Below, in pieces: positions 1 through 9,724 of a stretch of DNA of 64,000 nucleotides; the first letter of the stretch is position 1, and each line of letters begins with the position of its first letter. Origin of the DNA: Farysia itapuensis (taxonomy: Eukaryota; Basidiomycota; Ustilaginomycetes; Ustilaginales; Ustilaginaceae). Where the stretch lies: the NCBI GenBank assembly GCA_023212645.1, contig JALBYC010000005.1, forward strand, positions 62,001-126,000, given 5' to 3'. The notes under the pieces were generated by a model that was given only the letters and a program-made list of their open reading frames with translations, had not been told where the DNA came from and did no database searches. The position numbers and the translations under genes are program-made.

Positions 1-3000
1 CAGGAATCAAGCAAAACCACTGAGAAAGGCATCCAAGGAGAATTCCTCAAGACCTATCTGCTCCTGACCGATGAACTAGCGGTGCTGCGCGATAATGTTG
101 GCAAATGTGCTAGCTTCTTGCAACAGTTGCGCGAACCCGCTGGCGGAGCTCGAACTGTTGAAGACTTTGCAGACTCTAGCAAGTGGACCTTCGGCGATCT
201 CTCCAAGATGATTTCTTTGGCTAAATCCCTACATCACCGTACTGAGGAGATCGATGCTAAGACTTCAGCACAGAAAAGACAGGTAATCGAGCTCCAAGGC
301 TTGCAGCTTAAAGCCGAAGTGAAACGCGACGAGGTTGCTCGCTTCATCCGATCTCGCAGCGATCCGGAATTTGCCAAGATGATCCGAGTGCGACAGCTAG
401 GCCCTGAGCACGTCGAGAATCAGAAGCGCTTGAGAAATGCTAGTCAGAGCGTCCGCGAGCGAATCCAGGAGCTGGATGAGCACCTTGCAACTCTCAAGAA
501 CAAACTGCAAGATGCCAAAAGCGGCCGAAGCTCCATGAAGGCGCCCAGCCTAGATTCCGTTGCCAGAGCTTGTCGCAACATCACAGCGAGAACCTCAGAT
601 GTGGCACTAGATCTGGACAATCTAGCCTTGGAGATAGACCTCTTGAGAGGGCCGGACACAGGCTACGCCAAAGCTCAATCTGGCTTGCTTTCCCGTTCGG
701 TCTCTGTCGTCAGTGATATTGACACGTTCAGTGCGCTCAACAGTGTCGGAACTCTCGCCCAGACATTACCTACTGTCTCGTCATCACAGGCAGCAAGCGA
801 GGCTCTGCAGGCTGAAAACATCAAGCGCGACTGCATGGCCGTGTTTTTAAGTGCTCGGAAAGAGCCTATCTACAACACCAGAGCTGTCCCAGCAAAGGCG
901 GCTACTCGCAAGATGACAGAGGCCATGGACGTATCTGACCTGCAAATTGCATTTGCCAAAGGTCCTATCCATCTGACGAAGCGCAGTCCTTCGATCGAAC
1001 CTCCACCCGTACCAAATACCAAGCCAGCGACTCCCTCGGTAGACCTGTCAAAGCAAGTTGCGAGTATTGCTGGAGCTGCTCTACCCACAAAATCATCTGC
1101 GCCGAATCTTGACAATCCCAAACCTCAGTCTACGTTCTTCTCGGGCTCGCCTTCCCCCATTTCTGCTCCCTTCGCCACACCAGCGACAATGCCATCTTTC
1201 AGCTCCACTCTTCCCAAATTTGATGGCGCTGGCGCCAAACCTGCTGCTACCGACTCGAACGGCAGTGCGAAAGCTTTCGGCGCTGGGTTCGGAAGTGGAG
1301 GATTTGCGCTTCCTGCCTTCAACACGTCTCAAGCTTCCGCTGGGCTTTTCGACCTGCCCAATCAGGAAGACGCGCCGTTCCAGCCTGGAGGAAGAAGTGC
1401 CAGTACAGGTGTGAGCTCCTCTCGTGTGCATAACAACGCCAAGCCAAAGAGGTCAAGCTTTGCAGTCCAGTTGCCAGCGTCCGACGTTGTTCCGTCCATC
1501 CCGGCAATTTCTGGCGCTCCGAGCGGTGATAAAGCGCCTCCTAACTTCTTCGCCTTTCCCGTGGTAGCTAAGCCCAAGGAAGAAGCGTCTCCGGCAGTTT
1601 TCAAAGGTTTCGGCAGCTTCAGTGTTGATCGACCTGCGCCCAAGCCTGCGGCGAGCGCGCCGGAAAGCGGTAAGGGAGCTCCGGCGAGCAGCTCAGAGAT
1701 TGCTCCTGGCCCGTCAACGTTCGATCTCGCTACAATCGACCAACCTCCAACGTCGTCTAAGCCTCAAATTGCAGACAAGCCAAAATCAGGCATGTTGGAC
1801 TTCAAAACGTCTAGCGAAACGACAGCGACAGAATTGCCATCAGCACCACTTACAACACCTCCTGCCTCCAGCATCTTTGATGGCTCCTTTGGTGCAAGCA
1901 AGTCATCCAAACTTGCTCCGGTATCCTCAAAGTCTTCCGACGCTGGTGCGGCGCCCAGCAAGACTGCGGAAAGCGCCACAGTGACCGACTTCAGCTATCC
2001 TCCCAAACCCGCTGGCCAAGCAGCTACTTCGCCGTCCATGTTCAACATTACGTCGGCCAACGCACGCGCCGAGCCCTCTCCACCGCCCTTCTTCTCTAAT
2101 CCAGCTAAGAGCGTAGAGCCGTCTGCATTGGGTGCTTCTGCCCCTGCTTCGGCGTTCGCGCAAACCAAGTCCAGTGCCGGATTCAGCTTTGCGCAGCCGA
2201 AGAGTGACGGTGCGCAGGTCAAGCCCAAATCAGCTTTCAGCTTCTCCCCTCCGCCGTCGGACGCCAAGCCGGCCCCAGCCTTTGGTGGCTTTGGAGCATT
2301 CTCCAAGCCGACGACCTTCTCATTTGCGAATGACAAATCAAATCAGCCAGTCACGGCGAGCAACGGCGGCTCTTCTCCTTCGCTATTGTCGCGTCTAGGC
2401 GGTCCGTCGTATTCGGCGCCTCTTGCCAACGACGACGAGGACGATTCGGACGAAGACGAAGACGAGGACGAGGGAGAAGAAGAGGAAGAAGAAGAGGATG
2501 AGGAAGATGAAGACGACTTCGAAGATGAGGAGGACGAAGAAGATTACGAAGACGAAGAAGACTACGAAGACGAAGAGGAAGTCGATTTCGAGAATGAGGA
2601 CGAATCTTCGGGTGCTGAAGACGACGATTACGACCAGGTGGAGAACGAAGAGGCAGACGACCATGAAGAGATCCTCCAGGCCGGCGACACCCTTCCGGAC
2701 GCGACAGATGGCGACATTGCAGGCACCGAAGACGACGACGACGAACAAGCTCATGACGCTGAAGAGCGAAGCGCCGAAGAACCTCACGGGGGGGAAGAGA
2801 CCGAAGCTGCAGCATCGGGTCTGGACGATGAGGAAGGCTTGTCTGCTGTGGAAGAAGAGACTGAAGACGAAGACAACGAGGCAGAAGCGACTCAGAACGA
2901 TGACGAAGGAGACAGTGGTGAAGGTACAGATGCCGACGCTGCCACCAATGAGGATGATACTCAGGATTTCTCTGACCGCGACACTGCGAGCGACGACCAA

Positions 3001-3027
3001 ACACTTTCAGCCAGCGAAGGGCACTAA
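1..3027 (+). CDS. NUP159: FG-repeat nucleoporin, Nup159/Nup214-like, 5' end outside window
   Basis: The frame is open from base 1 to the TAA at 3025-3027, so the start lies upstream and this is the last ~1008 residues. The first ~230 residues are rich in charged heptad-like helix (coiled coil). Next comes a long Ser/Ala/Pro/Lys stretch with scattered FG, GFG and FSF motifs (for example AFGGFG, FGAGFGSGGF), typical of FG nucleoporins that bind transport receptors in the nuclear pore. It ends in a ~190-residue Asp/Glu-rich tail. Coiled coil followed by FG repeats is the order of human NUP214; in yeast Nup159 the FG block precedes the coiled coil. The expected N-terminal beta-propeller would lie outside the window. 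It is convergent with the thiolase, 151 bp away. Family call is moderate; the FG-nucleoporin class is firmer. Confidence 0.72.
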   Translation, partial: QESSKTTEKGIQGEFLKTYLLLTDELAVLRDNVGKCASFLQQLREPAGGARTVEDFADSSKWTFGDLSKMISLAKSLHHRTEEIDAKTSAQKRQVIELQGLQLKAEVKRDEVARFIRSRSDPEFAKMIRVRQLGPEHVENQKRLRNASQSVRERIQELDEHLATLKNKLQDAKSGRSSMKAPSLDSVARACRNITARTSDVALDLDNLALEIDLLRGPDTGYAKAQSGLLSRSVSVVSDIDTFSALNSVGTLAQTLPTVSSSQAASEALQAENIKRDCMAVFLSARKEPIYNTRAVPAKAATRKMTEAMDVSDLQIAFAKGPIHLTKRSPSIEPPPVPNTKPATPSVDLSKQVASIAGAALPTKSSAPNLDNPKPQSTFFSGSPSPISAPFATPATMPSFSSTLPKFDGAGAKPAATDSNGSAKAFGAGFGSGGFALPAFNTSQASAGLFDLPNQEDAPFQPGGRSASTGVSSSRVHNNAKPKRSSFAVQLPASDVVPSIPAISGAPSGDKAPPNFFAFPVVAKPKEEASPAVFKGFGSFSVDRPAPKPAASAPESGKGAPASSSEIAPGPSTFDLATIDQPPTSSKPQIADKPKSGMLDFKTSSETTATELPSAPLTTPPASSIFDGSFGASKSSKLAPVSSKSSDAGAAPSKTAESATVTDFSYPPKPAGQAATSPSMFNITSANARAEPSPPPFFSNPAKSVEPSALGASAPASAFAQTKSSAGFSFAQPKSDGAQVKPKSAFSFSPPPSDAKPAPAFGGFGAFSKPTTFSFANDKSNQPVTASNGGSSPSLLSRLGGPSYSAPLANDDEDDSDEDEDEDEGEEEEEEEDEEDEDDFEDEEDEEDYEDEEDYEDEEEVDFENEDESSGAEDDDYDQVENEEADDHEEILQAGDTLPDATDGDIAGTEDDDDEQAHDAEERSAEEPHGGEETEAAASGLDDEEGLSAVEEETEDEDNEAEATQNDDEGDSGEGTDADAATNEDDTQDFSDRDTASDDQTLSASEGH

Positions 3028-3178
3028 ACACGCCCCCTTCCTCCTCTTGTCCAGTACGTCAAGATGAATCAGAAGATGCTGCGACGGCTACACAGACTGT
3101 GTACATAAGAATGCGGCTAGTATTGAGGTGATTACAGAGCATAGACGGGCGACGGGCGAGTTGACGATGGGTGAGAGA

Positions 3179-4435
3179 TTAGTCTTCGCGGAGGATGAGG
3201 CCAGCGGCGCCCATTCCGAGGCCGATGCACATGGAGACGACGGCGACTTTCTGATCTCTACGCTCGAGTTCCTTGAGTGCGGTGACTACGAGTCGTGCGC
3301 CTGTGGCGCCCAGCGGGTGTCCAAGAGCCACGGCGCCTCCATTGACGTTGACTTTGGCGGGGTCCAGACCGAGTTTCTCAACACAGTAGACGTACATGCT
3401 GGCAAAAGCCTCGTTGATTTCAAACAGGTCGACTTCCTCCATCTTGACGCCGGTCTGGTTGAGCACAGCGGGGATCGCCGAGGATGGGCCGATACCCATG
3501 ATTCGCGGCTCGAGACCGGTGACTGCGCAGCTGACGTACTTGCCGAGAACCTTGAGGCCGAGTTTGTTGGCGAGCGATCGACGCATCAGAATGACGCCTG
3601 CTGCACCGTCAGTGATCTGGGAGGCGTTACCACCGGTGGTGTTGCTAGGAGCCCATTGTGGGAAAGCAGCTCTCACCTTGCCCAGACTCTCGGCAGTCGT
3701 ACCGGCTCTCGGACCTTCGTCGGCCGAGATAATGGTGTTGAGCTTGCTGCCGTCCTTGCCGACCTGAGGCACCGAGATGGGGAAGATCTCGGCGTCAAAC
3801 TTGCCGCTGTTCTGAGCTTCTACCGCTCGTTGCTGAGATCGAGCGGCAAACTCGTCCATGCGTGCACGAGAAATGCCAAAGTCCTTGGCGACGTTCTCAG
3901 AAGTCCAGCCCATAGGCATCTTGCAGTCATCAGCCTCCTGGCTTAGCGCGCTGAGCTGTTCGCTGATCGTCGTAGGACGCTTGGGCTGCGTCGACATATG
4001 CTCGATACCCGCTGCCAATCCACATTCAATCTCGCCTGCCTGGATGCCATTGGCAATGGCTCGGATGGCCATGAGGCCGGAACTGCAGAAGCGGTTGACG
4101 ACGAGGGCAGGGGTGGTGTTGGGAATACCAGCTGCCAGTGCGGCAGCTCGAACGTAGTATGGAGCTTCGTCATTATGTACATTGCCGACCACAATGTCCT
4201 GAATCAATGCTGGGTCGACATTGGACGACGCAATGAGTGATTTGAAGAACTCGTAGCAGAGCAGATCGAATTTGCTGTCCTTCATGGAACCCTTGTAGGC
4301 CTTTGTGAAGGGTGTGCGTCCGGCAGCGACGATGACGACGTCAGCGTCGTTCTTGGCCATGTGTGCGTGGATGCCCTTGCCCGACCACGAGCGCGGGTCA
4401 AGGTGGGTAGCGAGCTGGTTAATTCTCTGAGCCAT
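3179..4435 (-). CDS. POT1: 3-ketoacyl-CoA thiolase, peroxisomal (PTS2)
   Basis: This 418-residue thiolase carries out the last step of fatty-acid beta-oxidation, cleaving 3-ketoacyl-CoA with CoA to acetyl-CoA and a shortened acyl-CoA. The catalytic set is complete: nucleophilic Cys117 in NRFCSSG, NEAFA, His373 in [10 protein letters not shown] and the second Cys near 403 in CIGLGMG. Residues 4-12 read RINQLATHL, which fits the PTS2 consensus (R/K)(L/V/I)x5(H/Q)(L/A) exactly, so import into peroxisomes by Pex7 is expected. That also supports the ATG at 4435. Single exon of normal family length. It is tail-to-tail with the nucleoporin gene. The 445 bp upstream separate it from the 3' end of SAS10. 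Confidence 0.95.
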   Translation of the reverse strand: MAQRINQLATHLDPRSWSGKGIHAHMAKNDADVVIVAAGRTPFTKAYKGSMKDSKFDLLCYEFFKSLIASSNVDPALIQDIVVGNVHNDEAPYYVRAAALAAGIPNTTPALVVNRFCSSGLMAIRAIANGIQAGEIECGLAAGIEHMSTQPKRPTTISEQLSALSQEADDCKMPMGWTSENVAKDFGISRARMDEFAARSQQRAVEAQNSGKFDAEIFPISVPQVGKDGSKLNTIISADEGPRAGTTAESLGKVRAAFPQWAPSNTTGGNASQITDGAAGVILMRRSLANKLGLKVLGKYVSCAVTGLEPRIMGIGPSSAIPAVLNQTGVKMEEVDLFEINEAFASMYVYCVEKLGLDPAKVNVNGGAVALGHPLGATGARLVVTALKELERRDQKVAVVSMCIGLGMGAAGLILRED

Positions 4436-4880
4436 TCTTGCGTAGGCAGTTCAGTCGGGAAGATGGGGTTGGGAAGAGGAAGAAAAGTGTACGATGGCGA
4501 ATGCAGGTCTTCTTGTACCCCACACCGGGAGAAGCTTTGCTCTCGGCCAGCTCGTTGCCGGCTGCGTTTTTACCGGCTGACAGAGTTTGGCTGCGCTTCA
4601 CCCATCCGGATTTTGGCCGTTTTACCCGATTTACCTAGCTCTCTCGTGCGAAACGGTTCGTTTCCCTGCCCACTACCGCCCGATACATGCTGTGTCCTTC
4701 TCTCCAAGGTGAAGTCGGCCATCGTGTGATGCGGGACGCGTTTCGAGATTGAGTGGTCACACGGCCGCCATCCACACCTGAGCTCGCAGACAGTCAGTCT
4801 GCTTACCGCCGCCATAACTCACTGACTAATTAAACCACAGGCGTCAAACAAATATAAAGCAAAAAGATGGCGAATTTAAT
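4436..4880. other. Intergenic: thiolase promoter and SAS10 3' region
   Basis: No convincing gene lies in these 445 bp. The stretch next to 4435 must hold the thiolase promoter, and the stretch next to 4880 the SAS10 3' UTR. An ATTTTGGCC element sits at 4610-4618, about 175 bp upstream of the thiolase ATG, and recurs in other promoters of this window. Short open frames here show no family similarity. Confidence 0.5.
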
Positions 4881-7151
4881 TTAGCCCAATTTGCGAGATT
4901 TGACCAAGTGAGTCGAGATACCAGAGGCTTCACCTCCGTAGCCACCTTGCAGACTCGCTTGACCGCCTTTGAAGACGGCCTGTCTAGACCCGAGCTTCTT
5001 CTTGGCCTGTTCGTACTTGAGTCGTTTCTTGACTCGAGGGTTTCGCGAGGACTTGGGTCGGTGCGGCGTAAGACCTTTGTTCTTCTCAATCTGTCGAGTA
5101 ATGCCTCGGTGCTGACCGTCTTCGAGTGTTGCATCTTCCATAAGAGCAAAGCGTTCTGCATCGCGCTCTTGGTCGTACTCTGCCTTTGCTTCGGCTCGGC
5201 CGCGTTTGCGCGACGACGCAACAAGATCATAGTAGTCGGCTGCATCCCCGTCATCGTCGTCTCCATTGATGCCAGAATCTCGTGATGGCCCGTTTGGCTG
5301 ACCCATAACTTCCCGCCAATCTTTTTCGTCAGATTCACCCCATCCGTCATCGCCATCCAGACGAGTGTTGCGAGATCCTCCGTTGAGCTGTGCCAGTTGC
5401 TGATTAGCTTGCTGAGAAGCTTTAGTAGCCTCAACCGCAGCTCGGCTTCTCTCTCGGTCACGATACGGGATATCGGCATCGCCCGAGTGTCGCTCCTTGG
5501 CAGCCTTTGAGCGTTGCAGTGCTTTGTTCTCGATCGCAGAGGCGTGGAACTGCAACGACTTTTTGCGCGCTGCCCTCTCGGCAGAATCAATGACAGACAG
5601 CTCGGACAGCTCTCCAAACGTCGCATCATCCAGGTTGACCGATTGTGACGAGGCCGAAAAGGGATTCTGGAGCGCGAGTGCGCCCTTCTTCACCTTCTTG
5701 ACCTTCATTTCTGGCGTTGGCTCGTCGTTCAAGTCGGCCAGCCCGGCCGCCAGCGGCGTTGCCCCTTCCGCTGCTGCTTTCCGTTTCTTGTCTTTCTTTG
5801 CTCCTGTGCCTTTCTTGACTTGCTTGGATGTTATCGCCTGTAGAGGTTCGTGAACATCAGCATCCGCAGATAAGTGATCTTCGCCATCTTCTAGTGAATG
5901 CGCGGAGTGTCCATTTGTGTGTTTGTTGCGCTTTGTCGATGTGGCCTTCGTTGCCTTGACTTTTGGCGCAGTGTTCTCCTTTTCTTCGGCATCTGCAGTG
6001 AGCTCGGCGAGCTCATCAGAGTCCAAATCACCAAGATCATCATCTTCGCTTCCCTGGTACACGTCGATGTCATCTGGATCATCCTCAGCAAAATCTTCCG
6101 ATCCTGGCATCTTGGGTTGGTCCAGTGTCAGACCCATCTCTTCCATGGCACTCAGACATTGCTTGAGGCGCATCATACGCATGAGGACAGGATGCTGGCG
6201 TAGCTTGACGGGGTCTGTCGCGTATTCGGGCGATACGCGGAGGTGAAAGTAGAATGTCATAGTTGTAATGTACGTGACCAAGGTCTGGTGGTGAAGGTGC
6301 AAAAGTTCGATGCTGGCCGGCTGCACCTTCTTGCTCATCATCTTCTTGAGCTCTGCGTCGACTTTTGAGAATTCCTCTATCATATCGGCGAATTCGCCTG
6401 CCAGTGCGACGGTCTCGGGACTCTCCTTCTGTAGCTTGGCCAGCAACTCCTGTCGTGACGATGACGGTGTAGCGTCTGCAGGGAGGGCCGATGTAAGAGC
6501 TGCTTGCTCGAGCTCGTCAAATTGTCTGCGTCTCTCCTCGCGTCCCGCATCCCTGGCAGCTTTGCCAACACCACCTTCCACTTCGTCGTCTCCAAGACCA
6601 AAGTCGGAATCGTCCATCGTACTTCGACTCTTCTTTTGTAAGCGTTTGACCTCTTTGAGCTCGAGTTCACGAGCTTGTTCTTCGTCGAGTTCGGAGTCTG
6701 AGTCGATGGCGTCGAGATCGTTGCTGTTGTAGTATGCCCGCTTGTTGCTTCCCCATCCTCGATCATTCTCGTGCATGTCGTCCTCATCTTCTTCCTCGTC
6801 GTCGTCGTCGCCCGAATCATCGTCTGAGGAGACTGTGATGCTGGCCTTTGCTCCCTTCCGCGGTAATGCTGTAAAGTCGTTTTCTTCAAACTCGTCCACG
6901 TCATCTTCAGGATCTTCGGCTTCGGAGTCATCCGAACGCTCGCTATGTACACCTAAAACCTCTTGGTCATTGAGACCAACATCCATGTCGTCTTCAGAAT
7001 CGATGTGTCGGCCTTTATTGTCGAGAAGAATCTGATCTCGTCCTTCCTCGAACAGGTCTTCATCGTCTTTGAGTATGTCGTCATACGTGGCTGATCTGCT
7101 CATAGAGCCAGAAGAGGACGCCGACTTTCTCGGGCCTCGTCTGCCGACCAT
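4881..7151 (-). CDS. SAS10: SSU processome protein Sas10/Utp3
   Basis: This 756-residue nucleolar protein belongs to the Sas10/Utp3/C1D family, part of the small-subunit processome that processes 18S pre-rRNA with U3 snoRNA. A Sas10/C1D-type helical domain occupies about residues 230-340 (ELLHLHHQTLVTYITTM, then HPVLMRMMRLKQ). The C-terminal Sas10 domain begins near 684 (TRQIEKNKGLTPHR, RNPRVKKRLKYEQAKKKLGSR) and is strongly basic. Acidic Asp/Glu clusters fill residues 25-160 and about 345-385. Single exon. It is transcribed divergently from FCF2, another SSU processome factor, across a 243-bp shared promoter. Confidence 0.93.
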   Translation of the reverse strand: MVGRRGPRKSASSSGSMSRSATYDDILKDDEDLFEEGRDQILLDNKGRHIDSEDDMDVGLNDQEVLGVHSERSDDSEAEDPEDDVDEFEENDFTALPRKGAKASITVSSDDDSGDDDDEEEDEDDMHENDRGWGSNKRAYYNSNDLDAIDSDSELDEEQARELELKEVKRLQKKSRSTMDDSDFGLGDDEVEGGVGKAARDAGREERRRQFDELEQAALTSALPADATPSSSRQELLAKLQKESPETVALAGEFADMIEEFSKVDAELKKMMSKKVQPASIELLHLHHQTLVTYITTMTFYFHLRVSPEYATDPVKLRQHPVLMRMMRLKQCLSAMEEMGLTLDQPKMPGSEDFAEDDPDDIDVYQGSEDDDLGDLDSDELAELTADAEEKENTAPKVKATKATSTKRNKHTNGHSAHSLEDGEDHLSADADVHEPLQAITSKQVKKGTGAKKDKKRKAAAEGATPLAAGLADLNDEPTPEMKVKKVKKGALALQNPFSASSQSVNLDDATFGELSELSVIDSAERAARKKSLQFHASAIENKALQRSKAAKERHSGDADIPYRDRERSRAAVEATKASQQANQQLAQLNGGSRNTRLDGDDGWGESDEKDWREVMGQPNGPSRDSGINGDDDDGDAADYYDLVASSRKRGRAEAKAEYDQERDAERFALMEDATLEDGQHRGITRQIEKNKGLTPHRPKSSRNPRVKKRLKYEQAKKKLGSRQAVFKGGQASLQGGYGGEASGISTHLVKSRKLG

Positions 7152-7394
7152 GCTGAGGAGCCTGTGTAAAGGACGAGCAGAATGCTGGCCACCCGGATGC
7201 TTCTGTCACAGGAAAGGAAGGGTCGTCGTGTTCTTCAAAAAATCTGTGGACTTTCCGGTCGAAATTTTGGTGAGCTGTGGCTGACAAAGCAAAACGTCAG
7301 CTTCTCCGTGTCTAAAAATTTGGCCGAGATTTTTTGGATGCAGCATGCTCGAGTTCTTCTCGCCATTCGCCATTGACCTTCGCAATACCGCAGC
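7152..7394. promoter_or_regulatory. Divergent promoter SAS10 / FCF2 with RRPE-like elements
   Basis: These 243 bp separate the start codons of two rRNA-processing genes. Two A/T cores resembling the yeast rRNA-processing element (RRPE, core AAAATTT) are visible: CGAAATTTT at 7260-7268 and AAAAATTT at 7314-7321. The second merges into AAATTTGGCC (7316-7325). The sequence match is direct; regulatory function is inferred from the shared role of the flanking genes. Confidence 0.45.
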
Positions 7395-8783
7395 ATGCCA
7401 GCAACCAGAACAGGACGTCAGAGCTCCCCAGCCAAGGGGCTCTCAAAATTGGGCGGAGATGAGCCTAGTCCTTCTAAAACTCGAGTCCAACCAATGCGCT
7501 CGGCAAGGTTGCGGAGCGCTTCGCCTTTTGGGGACATGCTAACAGCTGGGCAGTCGTCATCATCGGGGCCCTCGCAAGCTTCGCCAAGCAAACGAGCTCG
7601 AGCCTCACCAAGCAAGAAAGCGACGATGCCAAGTACGTCTACACATTCTCGAAGATCAAGATCGCGTTCCGTCTTAAGCGAGGGGCTCTCCGTTATCGAC
7701 GAGACCGAGCGTTTGTCTCCGGAACCCTCTACTTCTCGCGCTCCAGAGAGCGAATCGGTCAGCTCACTCACTTCATCGGATGGTCAGAATCAATCGCAGC
7801 TGCAAAATACGGTGCATGTGCACGGTAGTGCAGATGAAATGATTAGCGATGCTGCAACACATGGGCTCGACACTTCAAATCAAGCCCAAACACCACTACT
7901 GCAGACTGCTACCGAAGATTTGTCGTCCCTCGCAGACGATTCGGGTGATTCTTCGGAATCAACGTCAAGCACAGACTCTAGTTCTGAGGATGATTCCAAC
8001 TCAAGCACAAGCGATGATGACACTGATGAATCCGAAGATCTTGAGGGCTTGCTGCTTGCTTCGGAGGAAGCTTACAAATCGAGAACTTTGTCGACCGGAC
8101 CCGCCCAACAGGAAGCCACGTTTGAAGACAACGAAGATGTGCTCCTTTTGGACACACCAAAGCTCATTGGCACTGTGTCCGACCCGGCATCAAAAGCTGA
8201 ACAGAAGAAGACAGCACGGCCCACTCATCACACCGGCTCCCACAGCAAGCTAGACAAAGAAATCGAAGCTTTTGCAACTGGTTCGCTGGCTACGCAACCA
8301 GCGAAAAAGTCGAAACACGCAAGAGCTCCCGAGACCTCTACTGGCTCTAACTGGTTCAACATGCCTGAGTTCGGAGCTTCGTCCTCGAAGTTGAAAGCCA
8401 TGAAAGGCCATGCGGCAGCTGATGCAGGTCACTCGAAAGTGACAGGCGGTGATGCAAGACTAAAGACCGCAGAGCAGCTGCGCCAGGAGGTACAAGCGAT
8501 CCGTCTGCGCAATGCGTTGGATCCCAAACGCTTCTATCGAGCATCGGCAAAGAGTCAGGCTATGCCCAAGTTTGCTCACCTGGGCAAGATCATCGCGTCT
8601 CCACTCGAGCCCAAGGCTGTCATGTCTCGCAAAGAGCGTGGCAACACTGTGGTAGAAGAGCTTATTCGTGACGCAGAAGCAGCATCATACGCTAAACGTA
8701 AATTTGGCGAATCACAGATCAAGCACAGACCAAGTCGTCCCAATCACAAGGCAAGCAAGCCCCCCTTCAAGAAGCGGAAGTGA
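7395..8783 (+). CDS. FCF2: rRNA-processing protein Fcf2
   Basis: This 462-residue protein ends in an Fcf2 domain (about residues 320-460). Recognisable elements are a WFNMP motif, the RLRNALDPKRFYR segment, a PKFAHLG segment, MSRKERGNTVVEELIRDAE, and a lysine-rich end. Fcf2 acts in early pre-rRNA cleavages for 18S rRNA in the nucleolus. The N-terminal 320 residues are Ser/Glu/Asp-rich and look disordered, which makes the protein about twice the length of yeast Fcf2. Starting at 7395 it is a single exon; there is no other ATG in frame close upstream. It is divergent from SAS10. The family call rests on the C-terminal 140 residues. Confidence 0.9.
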   Translation: MPATRTGRQSSPAKGLSKLGGDEPSPSKTRVQPMRSARLRSASPFGDMLTAGQSSSSGPSQASPSKRARASPSKKATMPSTSTHSRRSRSRSVLSEGLSVIDETERLSPEPSTSRAPESESVSSLTSSDGQNQSQLQNTVHVHGSADEMISDAATHGLDTSNQAQTPLLQTATEDLSSLADDSGDSSESTSSTDSSSEDDSNSSTSDDDTDESEDLEGLLLASEEAYKSRTLSTGPAQQEATFEDNEDVLLLDTPKLIGTVSDPASKAEQKKTARPTHHTGSHSKLDKEIEAFATGSLATQPAKKSKHARAPETSTGSNWFNMPEFGASSSKLKAMKGHAAADAGHSKVTGGDARLKTAEQLRQEVQAIRLRNALDPKRFYRASAKSQAMPKFAHLGKIIASPLEPKAVMSRKERGNTVVEELIRDAEAASYAKRKFGESQIKHRPSRPNHKASKPPFKKRK

Positions 8784-9724
8784 AGAGATGCTCGAGATGA
8801 TGCGAAGCCGCCGAAGATGCGAAGATGCATATATGTGTATGCATATTTGTGATTGTTTCGCAGTTTGAAACAATCTTACAGTTGCACTTATCGGCCGATA
8901 CCAACCTACATGCACATCCTTGTTGAAAATTCAAATGGACTGTGACTGATTGTAGTCTCGATTACGAGTCGATGATTACATTCATCTGCAAATTTTTGAT
9001 CAATAGCGATCGCGTTTGCTCGTTTGGCCCATCTGCCTGAATAACTCAGCTTTTCTGGCTGTGCTGAGCGCGTCTGACTCGTCTGTGACCCATTTTCGCG
9101 CCAATCCAACTTTTCCCCAACTTGGAAATCTCCTGCCAAATCGCGCTCCTCTCCTACCATCAGAGCTCCTAATTTCGCTCGAACTGCTCCTGACCATTGC
9201 CTCGCATCGTCTTACGAGCTGCAAAATCGCGCTCAAAACATTCTTTGGCTCGTCAAAACCAATTTTCCACTTTTCCATCCACGTCCCTCTCCCCCATTTT
9301 ACCCACCCCTCATCAACCACCGCCTTGGCCGATCCTTCTTTTCTACGTTTCCAGTTTTCAGAAAAGTTGAATCCTCTCATATCACCACTTCAACCCGTCC
9401 TCGTCCTCGCCATCCTCACCGCGACTGGGTTCACGCGCTACCTTGCAACGAATTAATTACCTCCGTGATTTCGGTCTCCTCGCAGCAACCTCCTTCTGTA
9501 CAATAGGCGTCTCCTCATACCACACGCAAATTTGCGCCATTCGTCCTACGCGGCAACACACCTTTCCGACAGTTGCCAGCTTCGATCTCACCACCTGCGC
9601 GACTCCTCATCTACACCATTCTCGTCTTCACCTTTTGATTTAGCGCACCTTGCGCTACCGCCTTCGGTGCACTCTTCTTAATTGAATGAGCCCGTTGGCT
9701 TGATCGTAACCGTCCTATTTCGGC
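8784..9724. other. Intergenic: FCF2 3' region and long EPL1 5' leader
   Basis: No gene is supported in these ~940 bp. A perfect 7-bp inverted repeat (ATGCATA / TATGCAT, 8825-8844) lies in the presumed FCF2 3' UTR. From about 9240 to 9640 the plus strand is pyrimidine-rich (C/T tracts), as often seen in fungal promoters and 5' leaders, here in front of EPL1. Short open frames on both strands have no recognisable content. Confidence 0.4.

Noticed and set aside
2351..3031. Long minus-strand open frames opposite the acidic tail
   Set aside because: They are Arg/Leu- or Val/Phe-rich shadows of the GAA/GAC-rich acidic region of the nucleoporin gene.
3128..3946. 272-codon plus-strand open frame
   Set aside because: It is exactly antisense to the thiolase, whose protein is complete and conserved; the antisense product has no family character.
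8825..8844. Inverted repeat ATGCATA/TATGCAT as a functional terminator or binding site
   Set aside because: It is short and A/T-rich, and fungal RNA polymerase II termination does not rely on such hairpins.
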